64,000 nt of DNA, taken from positions 1-64,000 of the forward strand of contig CALNHX010002687.1 in assembly GCA_940337035.1 (NCBI GenBank). Direction: 5' to 3'. The notes under the pieces were generated by a model. The model did not search any database and was not told the DNA's origin. It saw only the letters and a program-made list of their open reading frames with translations. The stretch is from Agriotes lineatus (taxonomy: Eukaryota; Arthropoda; Insecta; Coleoptera; Elateridae). Position numbers and translations under genes: made by a program. This document shows positions 33,316-44,461 of the stretch, piece after piece (position 1 is the stretch's first letter; each line of letters opens with the position of its first letter).

Positions 33316-34213
33316 GTAACTAGCTTTTACCCGCGACTTCGTTCGCGCGAGGTTCGTTATTTGTGTATTAAATAATGACTAATTATTTTCTGTCATCCCA
33401 TCCCATCCTATCCCCGTCCATGTCCCTTTTTCCGTCCCCGTCTCCGTACCGTCCCATTCCGTCCCGTCCCGTCCCGTCCCGCCTCGTCCCGTCCCGTCCT
33501 CTCCCCTTCCATCCCATTCCTTCCCTTTCCTTTCCGTATCATCCCGTTCCGCCCCGCCCCGTTTCGACCCTTCCCGTCCCGTCCCGTCCTGCCCCTTTCC
33601 CTCCCGTCCAGTCCCGTCCCTTCTCGCCCCTCCCCTTCCATCCCATCCTTTTCCTTCCCTTTCCGTCCCGTCCGTCCCGCCCCGTCCCGCCCCGCCCCGT
33701 TCCGCTTTGCCCCGTCCCTTCCCGTCCAGTCCCGTCCCGCTCAGTCCCGTCCCGTCCAGTCCGTCCCGTTCCGTCCAGTCTAGTCCCGTCCCGTCCCGTT
33801 TTTTCCCTTATGTCATGTTCACCGTCTTGGACTTAAAAATAAATGCCATTTTCGCAATCAACGTCCCAATAAACCTCAATAACGACACCCATATCGATTT
33901 TTAGGCTTACTTACCCCATTTCACCCCCTAAGGGGTTGATTTTCGGAAAATCACGAAATACGTGTTTGCTTATTTGTTTTTAGGAGTACTCCTACGAAGT
34001 TTCAAGTCGAAATGTCTATTTAATATTATTTTTCCATACAAAATTGGAACCCCCATTTTACCCCTTTAGGGGTTGAATTTCGAAATATCCTTCCTTATTC
34101 CTTGTATACATCATAAAGGGAACCTCTGTGCAAAATTTCAGCTTTCTAGGTCCAAGGGTTTGGGCTGGGCGTTGATGAGTCAGTCAGTCAGGACTTTTAG
34201 AAATATATATAAG
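33316..34213 (+). mobile_element. RTE-like short non-LTR/SINE element
   Basis: Begins AACTAGCTTTTACCCGCGAC and TTCGTTCGCG. It ends with the tail TTTCAGCTTTCTAGGTCCA, GTTGATGAGTCAGTCAGTCA, then ATATATATAAGAT. These head and tail signatures are widespread in insect RTE-type elements. The CCCGT minisatellite is inserted or expanded inside. No protein remains. Confidence 0.65.
33392..33803. repeat. CCCGT/CCCCGTC pyrimidine minisatellite
   Basis: About 410 bp almost purely C/T on this strand with scattered G, in 5-bp steps (GTCCC) with variants. It produces long but meaningless Pro/Ser/Arg frames on both strands. Confidence 0.95.
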
Positions 34214-34607
34214 ATTTAAAATTTAGAATAATTATTCAGTTCTTGATCTGCTTAAATTCACCCTTGAACCTTTTAATAATTAAGTATATAGTTTATCTTT
34301 CCATAAGTACTTTTCTATCTAGGAATTAACATTTACCAACAAATCAGTAGTCTTGATATGCAACCACAGCAATATACAGGGTGTGACTGAAAGGGTAGCT
34401 AGAGAGGATCAAAATAAAAAGTTTTCTTAATAAACTTCTGACCAACACCCAACACCAAGAAAGTTGAATAAATTAACTAGCATTCTTTACAAGCTGAAGT
34501 AGTAATTTACGTTTTAAGTTAAAGCAGGGGATATTTGAGGGTTAACTAAACAATGTTGAGTTATAAAATTAATAAAAAATAAAAATCTGATGTGATACAC
34601 GCACACA

Positions 34608-35250
34608 ACTTCCTTTTACAGTGATCTTATAATTAGCCAAAAATTTCATTTAAAATGTTTTAAGCATTTGTCAAAATTTTTCAAAAATTACAAATTCTGC
34701 AAAAACGGTACAAAATAGAGCGTTAGTTAAAGAGACAAATTTTCTCTAGAATTTTAAGCTGAATTCAAAAATGTAATAATATACCGGGTGTTCTATTTAA
34801 AATAAGAGTTAATAAAAAAATAGACAAAAAAACAAAAGAAACCCATTTTAGAAGTATTCAACTGGAAAATTACCTATCTCACATCAATACACATTCAAAA
34901 TATAATAAAAATGTAAAGTTTAAAAAAAATCGTTGCAGCCGTTTTTGAAAAAATCGAAAAAAACTAAAAAATCACAAGAGTAAACACCTACTTCCGGTTA
35001 TGCGATTTTCTTCAAAAGCTTGCTGTCGCATCTACATAGTACACAAAACGTATATATGAAGTTTCAACGCCATACCTTTTTCCGTTTTTGAGATATTCTG
35101 TTCACAGACACACACACAGACAGACACACAGACCAATGAAAAAAAATATGTTTTTTGGGATCAGGGGACTCTAAAACGTGAAGATCTGTTGAAAACTCAA
35201 TTTCGATTTTTTGGGGTGAATCCAATACTTCCTTTATTGTAAAAGGAAGT
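34608..35250. repeat. Repeat bounded by ACTTCCTTTTACA
   Basis: 13-bp perfect inverted ends (34608-34620, 35238-35250). It contains an ACACACAGACAG stretch (35108-35135) and GGGGACTCTAAAACGTGAAG-type sequence common in insect repeats. Family not identified. Confidence 0.45.
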
Positions 35251-36884
35251 AATAAATAACGTAAAAAGTACGTCTATTTAAATTTTTCTTTTAAGTACTT
35301 AAAAATTGGTGTTCACTGATGGAGAACCGTTGCATATTTAATAATAACTAAAAAACAAGTAGCAGTAGAAATTTGTTTGAGTGTTAATTCATTTAAACGT
35401 CAAAGTTAAGATATATCAACTATTAAGTGTTTAATTCGATGTAACTCCCTGCTTCAATTTTATTTCAAAAGCGCGTTAATGCATTTAACATCAACTTTCG
35501 CACCACCTTATAGCTATATTTTTTAGCAAAAGAATTCAGTTTATCGTAGCAAGCGTCTACATTTAGAGATAAAAACACCTGCAACATTTTCTTGTTACGG
35601 CTTGTTTGTCGCATTTCGATCCGAGTAGGCTGTTGAAACAGTTCAGTAGCTCGAATAGTCTTGATTTGCCGATAGGCCGTTCTTGTTATCAAGCAAGCGA
35701 GCCGCTTGCAGCATTGGTTTTTGCGGGTGCATTCAGCTTCGGTAAGAGTGTTCTTCTAATTTTATTCGATGCGTATTAATTTTCGTTATCTAGGCTGGAT
35801 TGCTTTGCGCCTTCGATCATTGAAATCGCTGCTACGCGTCTTCTATAATAATTTGGCCGTGAACATCATCGTTAAGAATGCTTCTGCGAGCCTATTTTTG
35901 CAATCTAAATTTTAATATTTAGGCCGGCTAGTACGAGCTACTATGGGCTCAGAATACAGCTACTGAGGGCTTGAATTCAGCAATCTTTAGCTATCGTTTT
36001 GGTTCTTATGAGGCTTATCAGTTTCCCAATTTCGCTTCCTTTTGATGCTAGTTGTTTTTGAGTGACGACCTTGGGATTCTGAGAGTCATGCAATCAAGCT
36101 TGGCTTGAGTCTTCATGGAAAAATGCAACGAACACGATCACTCTTGCCTATCGCTGGACTTCAACCATTAATTAATTGTAATTACATGCCCTTATCGGCA
36201 TCTTTTTATTACAAAGAATGCATTATCCCGGAAACTATGTCAGTTCCTACTAAGATCTTGCAACTCAAACTGCTAGTGTCAAATCAATCATTTGGCTCAA
36301 TTGTTTATTACCGTTAAAGAACGACTACTTAAATATTTCGAAATTGCTGAAATAGCGTGTATACTATATCTCAGATAGCGCCCTTGGCGTTGTGCATTGT
36401 AATTTAAGCTATAACTAGCGAGTTTGGAAATGTTACTTTGAATTGAAGTGTTTAACTTGTTTGTCTTGCCAGTTTTGTCCCGATATACAATTACATATGG
36501 GTGTGTAAGTTGGGTGACGCCAACTTTTTAATTTTGTTTCTTAATTGAATATTAAGTATTTATTGACTGTTACGGTTTGTATTTGTTGTTGTTCGTATTA
36601 CTACATCTAGATTGAGGTATGCAGCAAAGCTTACAAGGTAGGTATTGTTTCGCTAGATATGTTTGTTTTATATGTTGTGAGTAACGACATGGTGCCCAAT
36701 TCTTTTATGAATCTACTGTTCAATTTAAAAGCCCGAAGCATTTCTTAGCCTAGTCCTTACACCACGCCATATTCTGCCGAGAGTTAAAAGAGCTAGCCTA
36801 GGACTTGTCAACCATTTGTTTAAGGGTGGTATGTCGACTTAAGTGGTAACTACATTAACGAAGAATATGTAGGTATAATTATTA
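35251..36884. other. Stretch of unknown origin inside the 5.6-kb element
   Basis: No gene recognised. Less AT-rich from 35.7 to 36.4 kb. TGGTGCCCAATTC at about 36691 resembles a retroelement primer site, but no LTR pair or protein was found. Confidence 0.3.
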
Positions 36885-37849
36885 TGTATGGATCTGCTGA
36901 AGAAAACACTGCACGTGCAAGACATATTTGGAAAGATGTCCAGATCTTCAAACGCCTTCCTAAAATACTTTTCTTCGACTAGTCCAACGCGGAAGAGAGA
37001 CTGGAAAGAAAGGCGATGGTGGCGGCAGACCAAATCAACATGGGGTGAATGTGGAAGAAGAACTTTTAGAAATGGTTGATGCTGATCCAATTACAACTAG
37101 ACGCCACGTTTCCCACCAAGTTGGAGTTTCTCAATTCTTTGTTTAGCGCACATTGAGCAACAGTGGCACAGTGATTCAAAATCAGAAAAAGTCGATCGAA
37201 AGTCAAAATTGTTATTGTTTTATATGATGTTAAACATGACACATAATTGTTCTTCTAGTATCTGGCCAACTTCTGAAATACATAATTCCAAAATTAAATT
37301 ACGTATAAAGACAATATTAGTCCCGAAACGTGCGATGAAACATGCATTTCGAACAAAAAAATTTTTTTTTAAGAGGCCTCTTCTATGAGCTGTGTAGACG
37401 TCCTCTTGCAAAATATTTAAGAAAAATGAATATGTTAAGAAAGTTTGGACCTTTAGCTATAACCTGAGTGTATTATTTTTCTAAAAAAAATTACCCGTTT
37501 TTAAATTCGCGGGTACTTAATGGACCCTTCATATTCGAGTAAATTTCGCACTATTTGTATTCTACGAAACAGAGGACAAAAGAGGACAAAATAATTCGTA
37601 GTTCACATTATTGTTTAGGATCTTAGGTAAACAAAAACACCTCATTGGTTTGCTTCGGTTTGCACCTGCACCCCTTACGACATGTAATGGGGCGGTCGGT
37701 GCCGGTGTCCGTAGACTATTTTACCGAGGTGCAGCATTGCTGTCTTAGCGTGCATCATTGTAGCTTGCTGCTTGCAGTTTTAGTGGCTGTTTTGATGTGA
37801 TTTAATATTGTGTGTTGTTGTATAACTTTACTTTGTGTATATTCTAACA

Positions 37850-38413
37850 ATGGCGGTTCGTCCAGTTGCACGTTTCTCATTACACGAAGAGTTTATAGAA
37901 AATATCGAATTATCCATTGATGTTCGAAAAAATTGTGTTATCGAGTATCTAAAAGATGTTTTTCATACAAACGTAAATGAGGTTGCTACAAAGGCACTTA
38001 TAGTTTTCACTAGAACACATTTTTTCGCCCCATATATCAGAAATTGGAAGAACGTAAAACGAAATAATGAACGAATTATACAGAAATTTGGCAAGTGGCT
38101 TGACGAACAAATAAAATTCCAGAATAATGTTCTTCGTTGTGTACCTACTTCTATAAATTATCCGAAGAGGCACAAGAAGCAAAAAATAAAGATTTGTGGC
38201 GATATAGGGAACACCACACCAGGGAATATTAGTATCCTGGACATAAATGAAGATGTTTTCCACCAATTAATTTTAAGTTCAGATCCCAAATCAAGTTGTT
38301 TTTTACAGGGCAAACAAAAACAGAAGATTACTGATGTTGATGTCCTCCAATTGATTAATATTTCTGAAGAAGACAAGAATGATTTCGCATTATATCGTAT
38401 TCTACGCTATTAG
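37850..38413 (+). CDS. Unrecognised 187-residue protein in the Transib-like element
   Basis: Intact frame from ATG 37850 (an upstream GTG would add five codons). It starts MAVRPVARFSLHEEF. A helical middle has TKALIVFTRTHFFAPYIRNW, then NNERIIQKFGKWLDEQIKF. A basic patch follows (KRHKKQKIKI), with an acidic end (INISEEDKNDFALYRILRY). No catalytic triad or zinc finger is visible. AATAAA-type signals follow near 38520. The W-x-x-W-spaced helix pair resembles N-terminal regions of some insect transposon proteins, but I cannot name a family. It could be a truncated transposase N-terminus or an accessory protein. The frame is open although the surrounding transposase is dead, fitting a younger insertion. 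Confidence 0.6.
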   Translation: MAVRPVARFSLHEEFIENIELSIDVRKNCVIEYLKDVFHTNVNEVATKALIVFTRTHFFAPYIRNWKNVKRNNERIIQKFGKWLDEQIKFQNNVLRCVPTSINYPKRHKKQKIKICGDIGNTTPGNISILDINEDVFHQLILSSDPKSSCFLQGKQKQKITDVDVLQLINISEEDKNDFALYRILRY

Positions 38414-38633
38414 GTATTATTATATCATTTTACAATCTCAATACTTTAATCAATTTGTATTTCTATAGCTTCATGTTTTTGTAATTAAATTGAAATATTG
38501 TGCAATTTTCATTTTTACATAATAATAAAACATTTCAAATAATTTCTAAGTTGCAAAATTTTATTATTATTATTATTATCAATGCATTGATTTTTTTTTT
38601 ATTTCTATATAATATTCAAACATAAACCCCGTA

Positions 38634-38671
38634 AAATATTTTCTTTTGCAAAATCGCAAAAGAAAATATTT
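38634..38671. repeat. 16-bp perfect hairpin
   Basis: AAATATTTTCTTTTGC (38634-38649) and its exact complement (38656-38671) around AAAATC, in the 3' part of the Transib-like element. Confidence 0.85.
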
Positions 38672-40429
38672 CGTTATTATTATTATTTTTGTTATTTTTT
38701 AATATTATTAGTATCAAAGCATTATTCTGTATTTGTAGTCTTACACCACAAAATTTTAATCGAAAAATGCAATTCATTCACGAGATATGAATTTCGATCG
38801 ACTTTTTTTTATTTTGAACCACTGTGAGTGGCTTGTACCAACATCATCTGCAAAAGTTGCAAGGACTGAATTCTATGGATTATCCGCTGCGGCAGCAGTT
38901 TTGTGAATGGCTGCTAAATCGCTCTAATAGGGAAGCAGAATTTCCAATACATGTACTGGTGACAGAGGAATGCTGTTTTACTAGGAATGGTGCTCTCAAC
39001 TTCCGAAATTCTCATATATGAGCTAATCAAAATCTGCACGCAATTCGTCAGAATAGCAATCGACAGTGTTTTAGTTTGAATCTGTGGGCTGGTGTTTTGA
39101 ACAACACCTTAATAGGGCCTTGTGAATTACCAGCACGCCTTAATGGCTATTCTTATTTGCAGTTTCTACAAGAAGTTCTGCCAGAGCCCTTCGAAGATGT
39201 TCCTTTGGATGTGCACCGTACCATGTGGTTTATGTATGACGGCTGACTTCACATTTTAGTCATGCTGTATGAGATTACCTCGACACCATCTTTCCACAAA
39301 GATTGATCGGTCGGGGTGGGTTCACTTCATGGCTCCCACACAGTCCAGATCTCAACAAAGTGTACTTTTCCTTATGGGGTTATATGAAAGAATTGGTATA
39401 TGCCACCGAAATTGATACAATCGAAGAATTGAGCCGTCGCATCAACAATGCAACAGAGCAATTACGCCAACAATTTCCAAGAGTATCGGAAAACTGGATT
39501 CGTCGAGCGCAAATGCACGTTGAAATGCAGGGTCAGATTTCGAACACCTAAAGTGAATGTTTTTCTTATGATGAATTGTTTGTTGCTTATTTAATTAAAA
39601 TTGTAATTTATAAAATAACGTTTTCTTTATTTCTTTATTTAAAAAGGTATCTTATTTGTACTGTGTGTTTTCTGCATAATTTAAAACTAAACTTATTCAA
39701 CAGCAAATTATCAGGTGCTGGAAGAAATATGTTTCGATGGAAACGATAATTCAATGATATTCTTTAGAATTTTTCCTCATTAATTCCAGAGGTATTCAAT
39801 AAGTGGGCATTAATTTACAAGAACTTTAAACTGCTGTTATTTTTATGTTATTGGGTTTTGGTCAGAAGTTTATTAAGAAAATAACCTCATTTTTGTCCTC
39901 TCTAGATATCCTTTCAATCTCGTCCGTACGTTATAAAACACCTTGTATATAAAATTTCTTCCTATCGTACTCCGTGCTTATTCTTGTCAGATACATTAGT
40001 ACTATGCATCCGACGAAAGAAGAGCCATGGTCATCAATGCTGTCTGTGGTGGTGTACGATTAAAAAATGTCTAGTCAAATCAGCATTCATAGTTTGACAA
40101 TTAACCGACGCTTGCAGAGCTGACATACAAGATGATTTTCTGAGGTTAGGTATTTGATTCTAGCTTTTTTTTAAATTTTAAATGAAATTAAGCAAAACAT
40201 ATTTTTCAATAATATTTATTAAATTTTATTTTATATAAATAACTAATAAAGTTTAGAAGTTTTTACACCAAAATAACACCATTCATTTAAGATTTAAATC
40301 AACTTAAATATTTTCAAGCACCTAATTATAATCACATTAATAATACGTTGGAACAGGGATAGAAATTGTTTAAGATAAAAGCTGCGAAAACAGTATATGA
40401 GTATTGATTACTGGAGCGTACAGAAATGG

Positions 40430-40720
40430 AACCCAACAGAAGGTACCATGGTTAAGAAGAGTGACCTTTTGGCAATTTCGACACACCCAGATTAACTTTC
40501 TTTAGCAGTCTGATAATGAGGCCATCCTTCCACTCTGTAGGTATTCTTCTGGTGTTCGAAATAGTCTGTTTAAGTGGGTGCAGTAAATGTACCGTGTTAA
40601 AAGGGTAGAAACTGAATAGCTTATTTATGGTATGCTATCTGGTCCAGCTGCTTTTTGAAGTTTTAAGTGATTAATTTCCTTCGGTAGTTTCTCAGACACT
40701 AAGTTCATCTGTAGAAATCC
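40430..40720 (-). pseudogene. LINE reverse-transcriptase fragment
   Basis: Minus-strand translation gives KEINHLKLQKAAGPDSIP (RT motif around 'KAPGPDGIP') and then RRIPTEWKDGLIIRLLKK (the 'IP..WK.G.I..L.KK' motif), in two frames with stops. The 'GPD' to 'W..G.I' spacing fits non-LTR RT domains. Short dead fragment. Confidence 0.65.
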
Positions 40721-41447
40721 TTAGATGTTGATGTGCAGCGTAGGTGGTCAGGTTGTTTGGCTGTTTGTTGTGGTGGTACGCTGAAAGTGCTCGTCTTTGG
40801 GAAATTTGAATCCAACGTCATGTAGAAGAATGTTTAAACTGCTTCTTCCTACATTAGTACTTATAATATGTTGCTCCTGAAGCTCATAATTTAAATAATG
40901 GAGAGCAATAAGTTTTTCATTCTGAAATAAATATAAAAATAGAGTTTACAAAATCAAATAAACATCATACGCCATACTTTCTATATGCATCTTATAGGTA
41001 CATATATAGTTTTTCTGATGACCAGTTTAGAAGAATCTGGTAGATCTGCAGTTTTCGATTTCTTGCAGAATCACTTTGTAGGTACCAGGACTAGATAAAA
41101 CTAGTTGTAGTCCAGTCAAATTAGACAAATTTACGGCAAACTTTCGGAATAATTCAAAGTGAGCTGAATTTTTGTGTACATCTTTATTTGGTGTTTTCAA
41201 ACAACATCCGAAAAGTACTCTTGATTTGACCTTGAGCTTTGAAGGAGACCGACTATCACTCTGAAGAATGATAAGGTACTAAAAATCAGCAACACACACC
41301 TCGGAGCCTTTCATTCAGAGGAAACAATCTATCAATCGAGTAACACTGTGGTGAAGGCAGATGACACAGTGCGCTACCCATATATATAATACACATATAT
41401 TGCTAGTAGGGCCTGGAAACGTCAGAAAACATTACGGCGCCGACATA

Positions 41448-41690
41448 GTCTCACTTAGAGTATAACGCGTCACGTGCGCATGCGTGAGAATTCGAACTCC
41501 GCCTTTAGAAGCGAATTTTAAACTTCACCACTTCCCCATTGGCCGGACGACGCCGCCGCGCTTGCACACAGCTCACCATTATACATTGAAGAGTTGGTTG
41601 TCTGTCTCACTTCCTTGGCAAGTTTCCCACTCATAGCCGCTAGCAATATAGTAAGTATTAGATATATGGCGCTACCACGTTGACTTTCTC
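41448..41690. repeat. Direct repeat copy of 5377-5640
   Basis: See the 5.4-kb copy. Here a GACGCCGCCGCGCTTG insert replaces part of the middle. Confidence 0.6.
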
Positions 41691-41747
41691 CACACTCTCT
41701 ACCCTCCCGGACTTCTTCCAAATCGCCTGTCTTTGAAAGTTAGAGCA

Positions 41748-42128
41748 CTTATACTACTAAGAAACGTGAAGACTCCCAAACTTTACAGCAGGTAAAAGCT
41801 CCGCATCTTAACGTCACTGAGGCCAACATTTTCATAAGTTTTGGAGAAGGGGAGACAGTCTTCATTCCTCGAATAACCCTTATTCTTTCAGACTATTCTT
41901 TTCAATTTAAGAGACTATAATTTCCGGTAAAAACCTGCTTTGCCATAACGATCAATAAGGTGCAGGGACAGTCGCTGAATAAGGCTGGGATCGACTTGAG
42001 GGAAGACTGTTTTTTCTTGATCAACTTTATCTAGACTGTTTAGGGGTCAGTTCTCCAAACAATTTAGTGGTGCTCAAACCAAAAGGGAAAACATCCAATA
42101 TTGTCTACAAAGAAGTGCTCTTACTCTC
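41748..42128 (+). pseudogene. Helitron Rep/Helicase C-terminal fragment
   Basis: Reads LRNVKTPKLYSR, ETVFIPRITLIL, FPVKTCFAITINKVQGQSLN, then in another frame LDQLYLDCLG and KGKTSNIVYKEVL. This is the end of PIF1-like helicase in Helitrons (motif V, 'FA.TI.K.QGQ'). The motif VI arginine region (usually VACSR) is degraded to LDCLG. A TAA at about 41921 and a frameshift near 42018 kill it. Helitrons transpose by rolling-circle replication. Confidence 0.75.
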
Positions 42129-42179
42129 TATTCGGTGGGATTGACTTCTACTTTACAGATCGTTACATAATAGAATCCG

Positions 42180-42745
42180 GGGATGGTAAGAAGTTGTAAT
42201 TCGCCATATTAGTTTTTTTTACAAGTAGGGTCAAACCATTTTCAGGGCTTTTCAAAATTCATTCCTTCAAAGGAGCTAAGTGTGGTAGACCTGTTTTTGT
42301 AAAGATCTACAACGAGGAAACTACTACAGTGGGAAGTGAAATTCGAAATGTTAGTTCGTTTTACAAATTAGATCAAGTAAATCTCAAGGTTTTGTAAAAT
42401 AGGAAGTATAGGAAGTTAAAATTGAGCATATTAGAACATTTTTCAAATTGGGTCAAATCAGTTTTAGGGTTTTGGAGAATTTATCCCCGAAAGGGGTTAA
42501 ATGAAACAAATCTGTTTGTCAAAATATCATAAGGGAAAACTACTACAGGCAGTAAGTTGAAATTCGGAATTTTAGATCGTTTTACTAATCATATCAAACC
42601 ATTTTCAGGGTTTTGCAGAATGCATCTCCTCAAAAGAGTTAAATGAGATAAATCTGTTTTTTAAATATTACCTTAACGAGCGTTTTACAAATAGACCAAA
42701 TCATTTCCAGGGATTTTTGGAATTTACCCCTAAAGGGTGCTACGG
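42180..42745. repeat. Degenerate ~140-bp tandem repeat
   Basis: TCAAACCATTTTCAGGGTTTT-like cores recur at about 42227, 42370, 42452, 42589 and 42692, with GAAACTACTACAG and GTTAAATGA blocks between. Unit lengths vary from 82 to 143 bp. Confidence 0.65.
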
Positions 42746-43832
42746 TGTAAATGATCTCTTAGCGGTTGATACTGTGTGAACAAACTTTTAGTGCCGATAT
42801 TCGGTTCGCGCCTATCGAAATTTGTTAGTTTGGTGATTTTTTTTGGTGGTGCTCGGATTTTGCAAACTCATTGCACTTCGGCCTTCGTCTCATTTTTACA
42901 GCGGGGCTAGCAGCTTGCACGGTTTTTTACATTCTATAATCCGATGGGGAGTTAGTTTGCTTTTGATTCTTTGTGTGCCCCATGCCGTTTGGCCGAGTGT
43001 TGGTGTACAAGCGAATATTTGGGCATTTAAGTCCGCCCCGATTGTCGGACTTTGTTGCAAACAAGCTTCTGAAAATGCACATGGCCCATATTCGTGGGGT
43101 GAGTTAATTTGAAGTTTTGTCCGCTCTCGGGTGAAGCGCAACAAAATTATATATCTCTTACATGAATATGAAAAGCAATATTTGAGTGTAAATACAATTG
43201 TATCACATAATGGCAAGATTTAATAATTTTCTATGGAATTAATAGATTCGTTAAATTTCATTGGAATATATCCACATTGCTTAACAGTTAAAATAGGATC
43301 AATAAATATTCCTTTGAAAAGTTTAAATGTATCTACTGGTTTAATAGATGAAATGAGATTAATGGTATGCAATTTATTTATAACTGCTTAGATTTGGTAT
43401 TAAATGGACAAGCCACAAGCCAGGCAGAAGAGTATTATTACTGTGTAGACATCAACACATTCTAATATTGCACTATCTTTTTGCCTTCGGAAAAGGAATT
43501 GTCCTGTACGCCTATCATTTGCGATAACAATTAATAAATCAGAAGAACAAACTATGGATAAAGTGGGAATATATCGTATTTGCCACAACCAGTATTTAGC
43601 CATGGTCAAGCATATGTTGTAATACTTGCCCCTGCTTATAAGGGGTTGTAAAATTTATTTACCACGGGATAGCTCATATATCGGAGAAGAGTTCGATTGT
43701 TCACTCAGATATACCTCAAATAAGCAAAACACCACCGGAGTATCCTGTATAACAATTTATTTTGTGTAACTATGATACAAAATTAGATTCACATGTAATA
43801 ACGAAAAAAAATGAGTTGTATATTGAATAAAA

Positions 43833-44461
43833 TTAACATTTTGGTAATGAAATAATGTCGCTGGTTCCTACGGTTGCTGTAACCAGCTTTACATCCGTGT
43901 TGGATGTAGCTACGGACTTCCGAGGCGCTCCGCTTCGGAGGCGTCGGAGATTGTCGGCTCTCTCGATCGGCGTCGAACTGCGCGCTGATGGCGACGCCGT
44001 GCAGTCTGTCAAATTTTTCGATCTGCGGATTCTGGTCTCTATAAACAAATAACAAATTAAAACCGCTCGGGTTACTGGGGGCGGCGATGGCGCGAGTGAC
44101 GTTGACGTCCTGGTATGCGGCGGGGTTCTCGCACCAGGGGCAACGGCGAGCGAAGGCGCAGGCGGGCGTTCCTCCGTGGATCCCGTTCTTCGATGGCGCG
44201 GGCGAGGGCGTCTCGGGGGCGGCGGGGGTTGCGTTGTACTTCGCGCAGCGGATAGCGATGGTCGGCCTCCAACCTGAGTTCCTCCCACAAGCTCTCGAAC
44301 TCGGCCTTCTCCGTCGGGCTGAGGAAGAAGGCGACTCCCAGGAGCTGGGGCGGCAGGTGATACGGACCTGGGCTACGCGAAGCGGCGGGCGAGCTTCCGG
44401 GGTTGCGGCCTCGTAGGGCTGCTGGGGAACGGCGTTTCGGTGGGGGCGGCGGCTTGGGCAC
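43833..44461 (-). CDS. Candidate gene in GC-rich segment, unrecognised
   Basis: Two overlapping minus-strand frames: 44461-44072 (MPKPPPPPKRRSPAALRGRN start, then YHLPPQLLGVAFFLSPTEKA, EFESLWEELRLEADHRYPL) and 44288-43833 (ending VKLVTATVGTSDIISLPKC). A good acceptor, TTTGTTATTTGTTTATAG, lies at about 44057-44040 just before the second part, so the two could be exons of one gene. No clear donor gives a normal-sized intron. The Pro/Arg-rich composition partly reflects GC content. No domain is recognised; it could be a retroelement Gag or a host gene. Boundaries are uncertain. Confidence 0.3.

Larger units (their letters stand above)
37167..38826. mobile_element. Transib-like element, 1660 bp
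   Basis: Inverted ends CACAGTGATTCAAAAT (left) and CACAGTGGTTCAAAAT (right), each followed by a shared A-rich AAAAAGTCGATCGAAA. 5-bp TSD AGTGG at 37162-37166 and 38827-38831. CACAGTG-type ends plus 5-bp TSDs are hallmarks of Transib (and of RAG signal heptamers). Too short for the usual ~650-residue transposase. It holds one 187-codon frame. Confidence 0.75.
36885..39551 (+). pseudogene. Tc1/mariner-type (DUF4817-like HTH) transposase, copy 2, split
   Basis: N-terminal part 36885-37161: MYGSAEENTARARHIWKDVQ, then in shifted frames GRPNQHGVNVEEELLEMVDA and PITTRRHVSHQVGVS (HTH). A 1660-bp insertion follows. The rest resumes at 38827: GLYQHHLQKLQGL, EFCEWLL-like, LVTEECCFTRNG, SLNLWAGVLNNTLIGP, MWFMYDG (stop), LPHSPDLNKVYFSLWGYMKE, ending at 39551. 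The first catalytic Asp is Glu here (VTEE against VTDE in copy 1). Stops at about 39018 and 39245, plus frameshifts. It supplies the name of the 5.6-kb element. Confidence 0.75.
34377..39945. mobile_element. 5.6-kb Tc1/mariner-type element with ~75-bp inverted ends
   Basis: CAGGGTGTGACTGAAAGGGT onward to 34450 matches the reverse complement of about 39845-39945 (CTCTAGAGAGGA/TTCTTAATAAACTTCTGACC type blocks); the right copy has a ~17-bp insert near its tip. TA flanks both ends (34375-34376, 39946-39947). Inside lie the split transposase (36.9-39.6 kb), a Transib-like insertion and unrelated repeat matter. Confidence 0.8.

Noticed and set aside
33375..33904. Long Pro/Ser/Arg open frames on both strands
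   Set aside because: Produced by the CCCGT minisatellite; every frame lacks stops because of composition.
36690..36705. TGGTGCCCAATTC as a proven retroelement primer site
   Set aside because: No LTR pair, polypurine tract or retroelement protein nearby.
34377..39945. Treating the whole 5.6 kb as one autonomous large transposon
   Set aside because: The transposase needs only about 1.2 kb; the rest is later insertions and unknown sequence.
44087..44416. Plus-strand frame in the GC-rich segment
   Set aside because: Antisense to the minus-strand candidate, explained by GC-rich composition; no motif.
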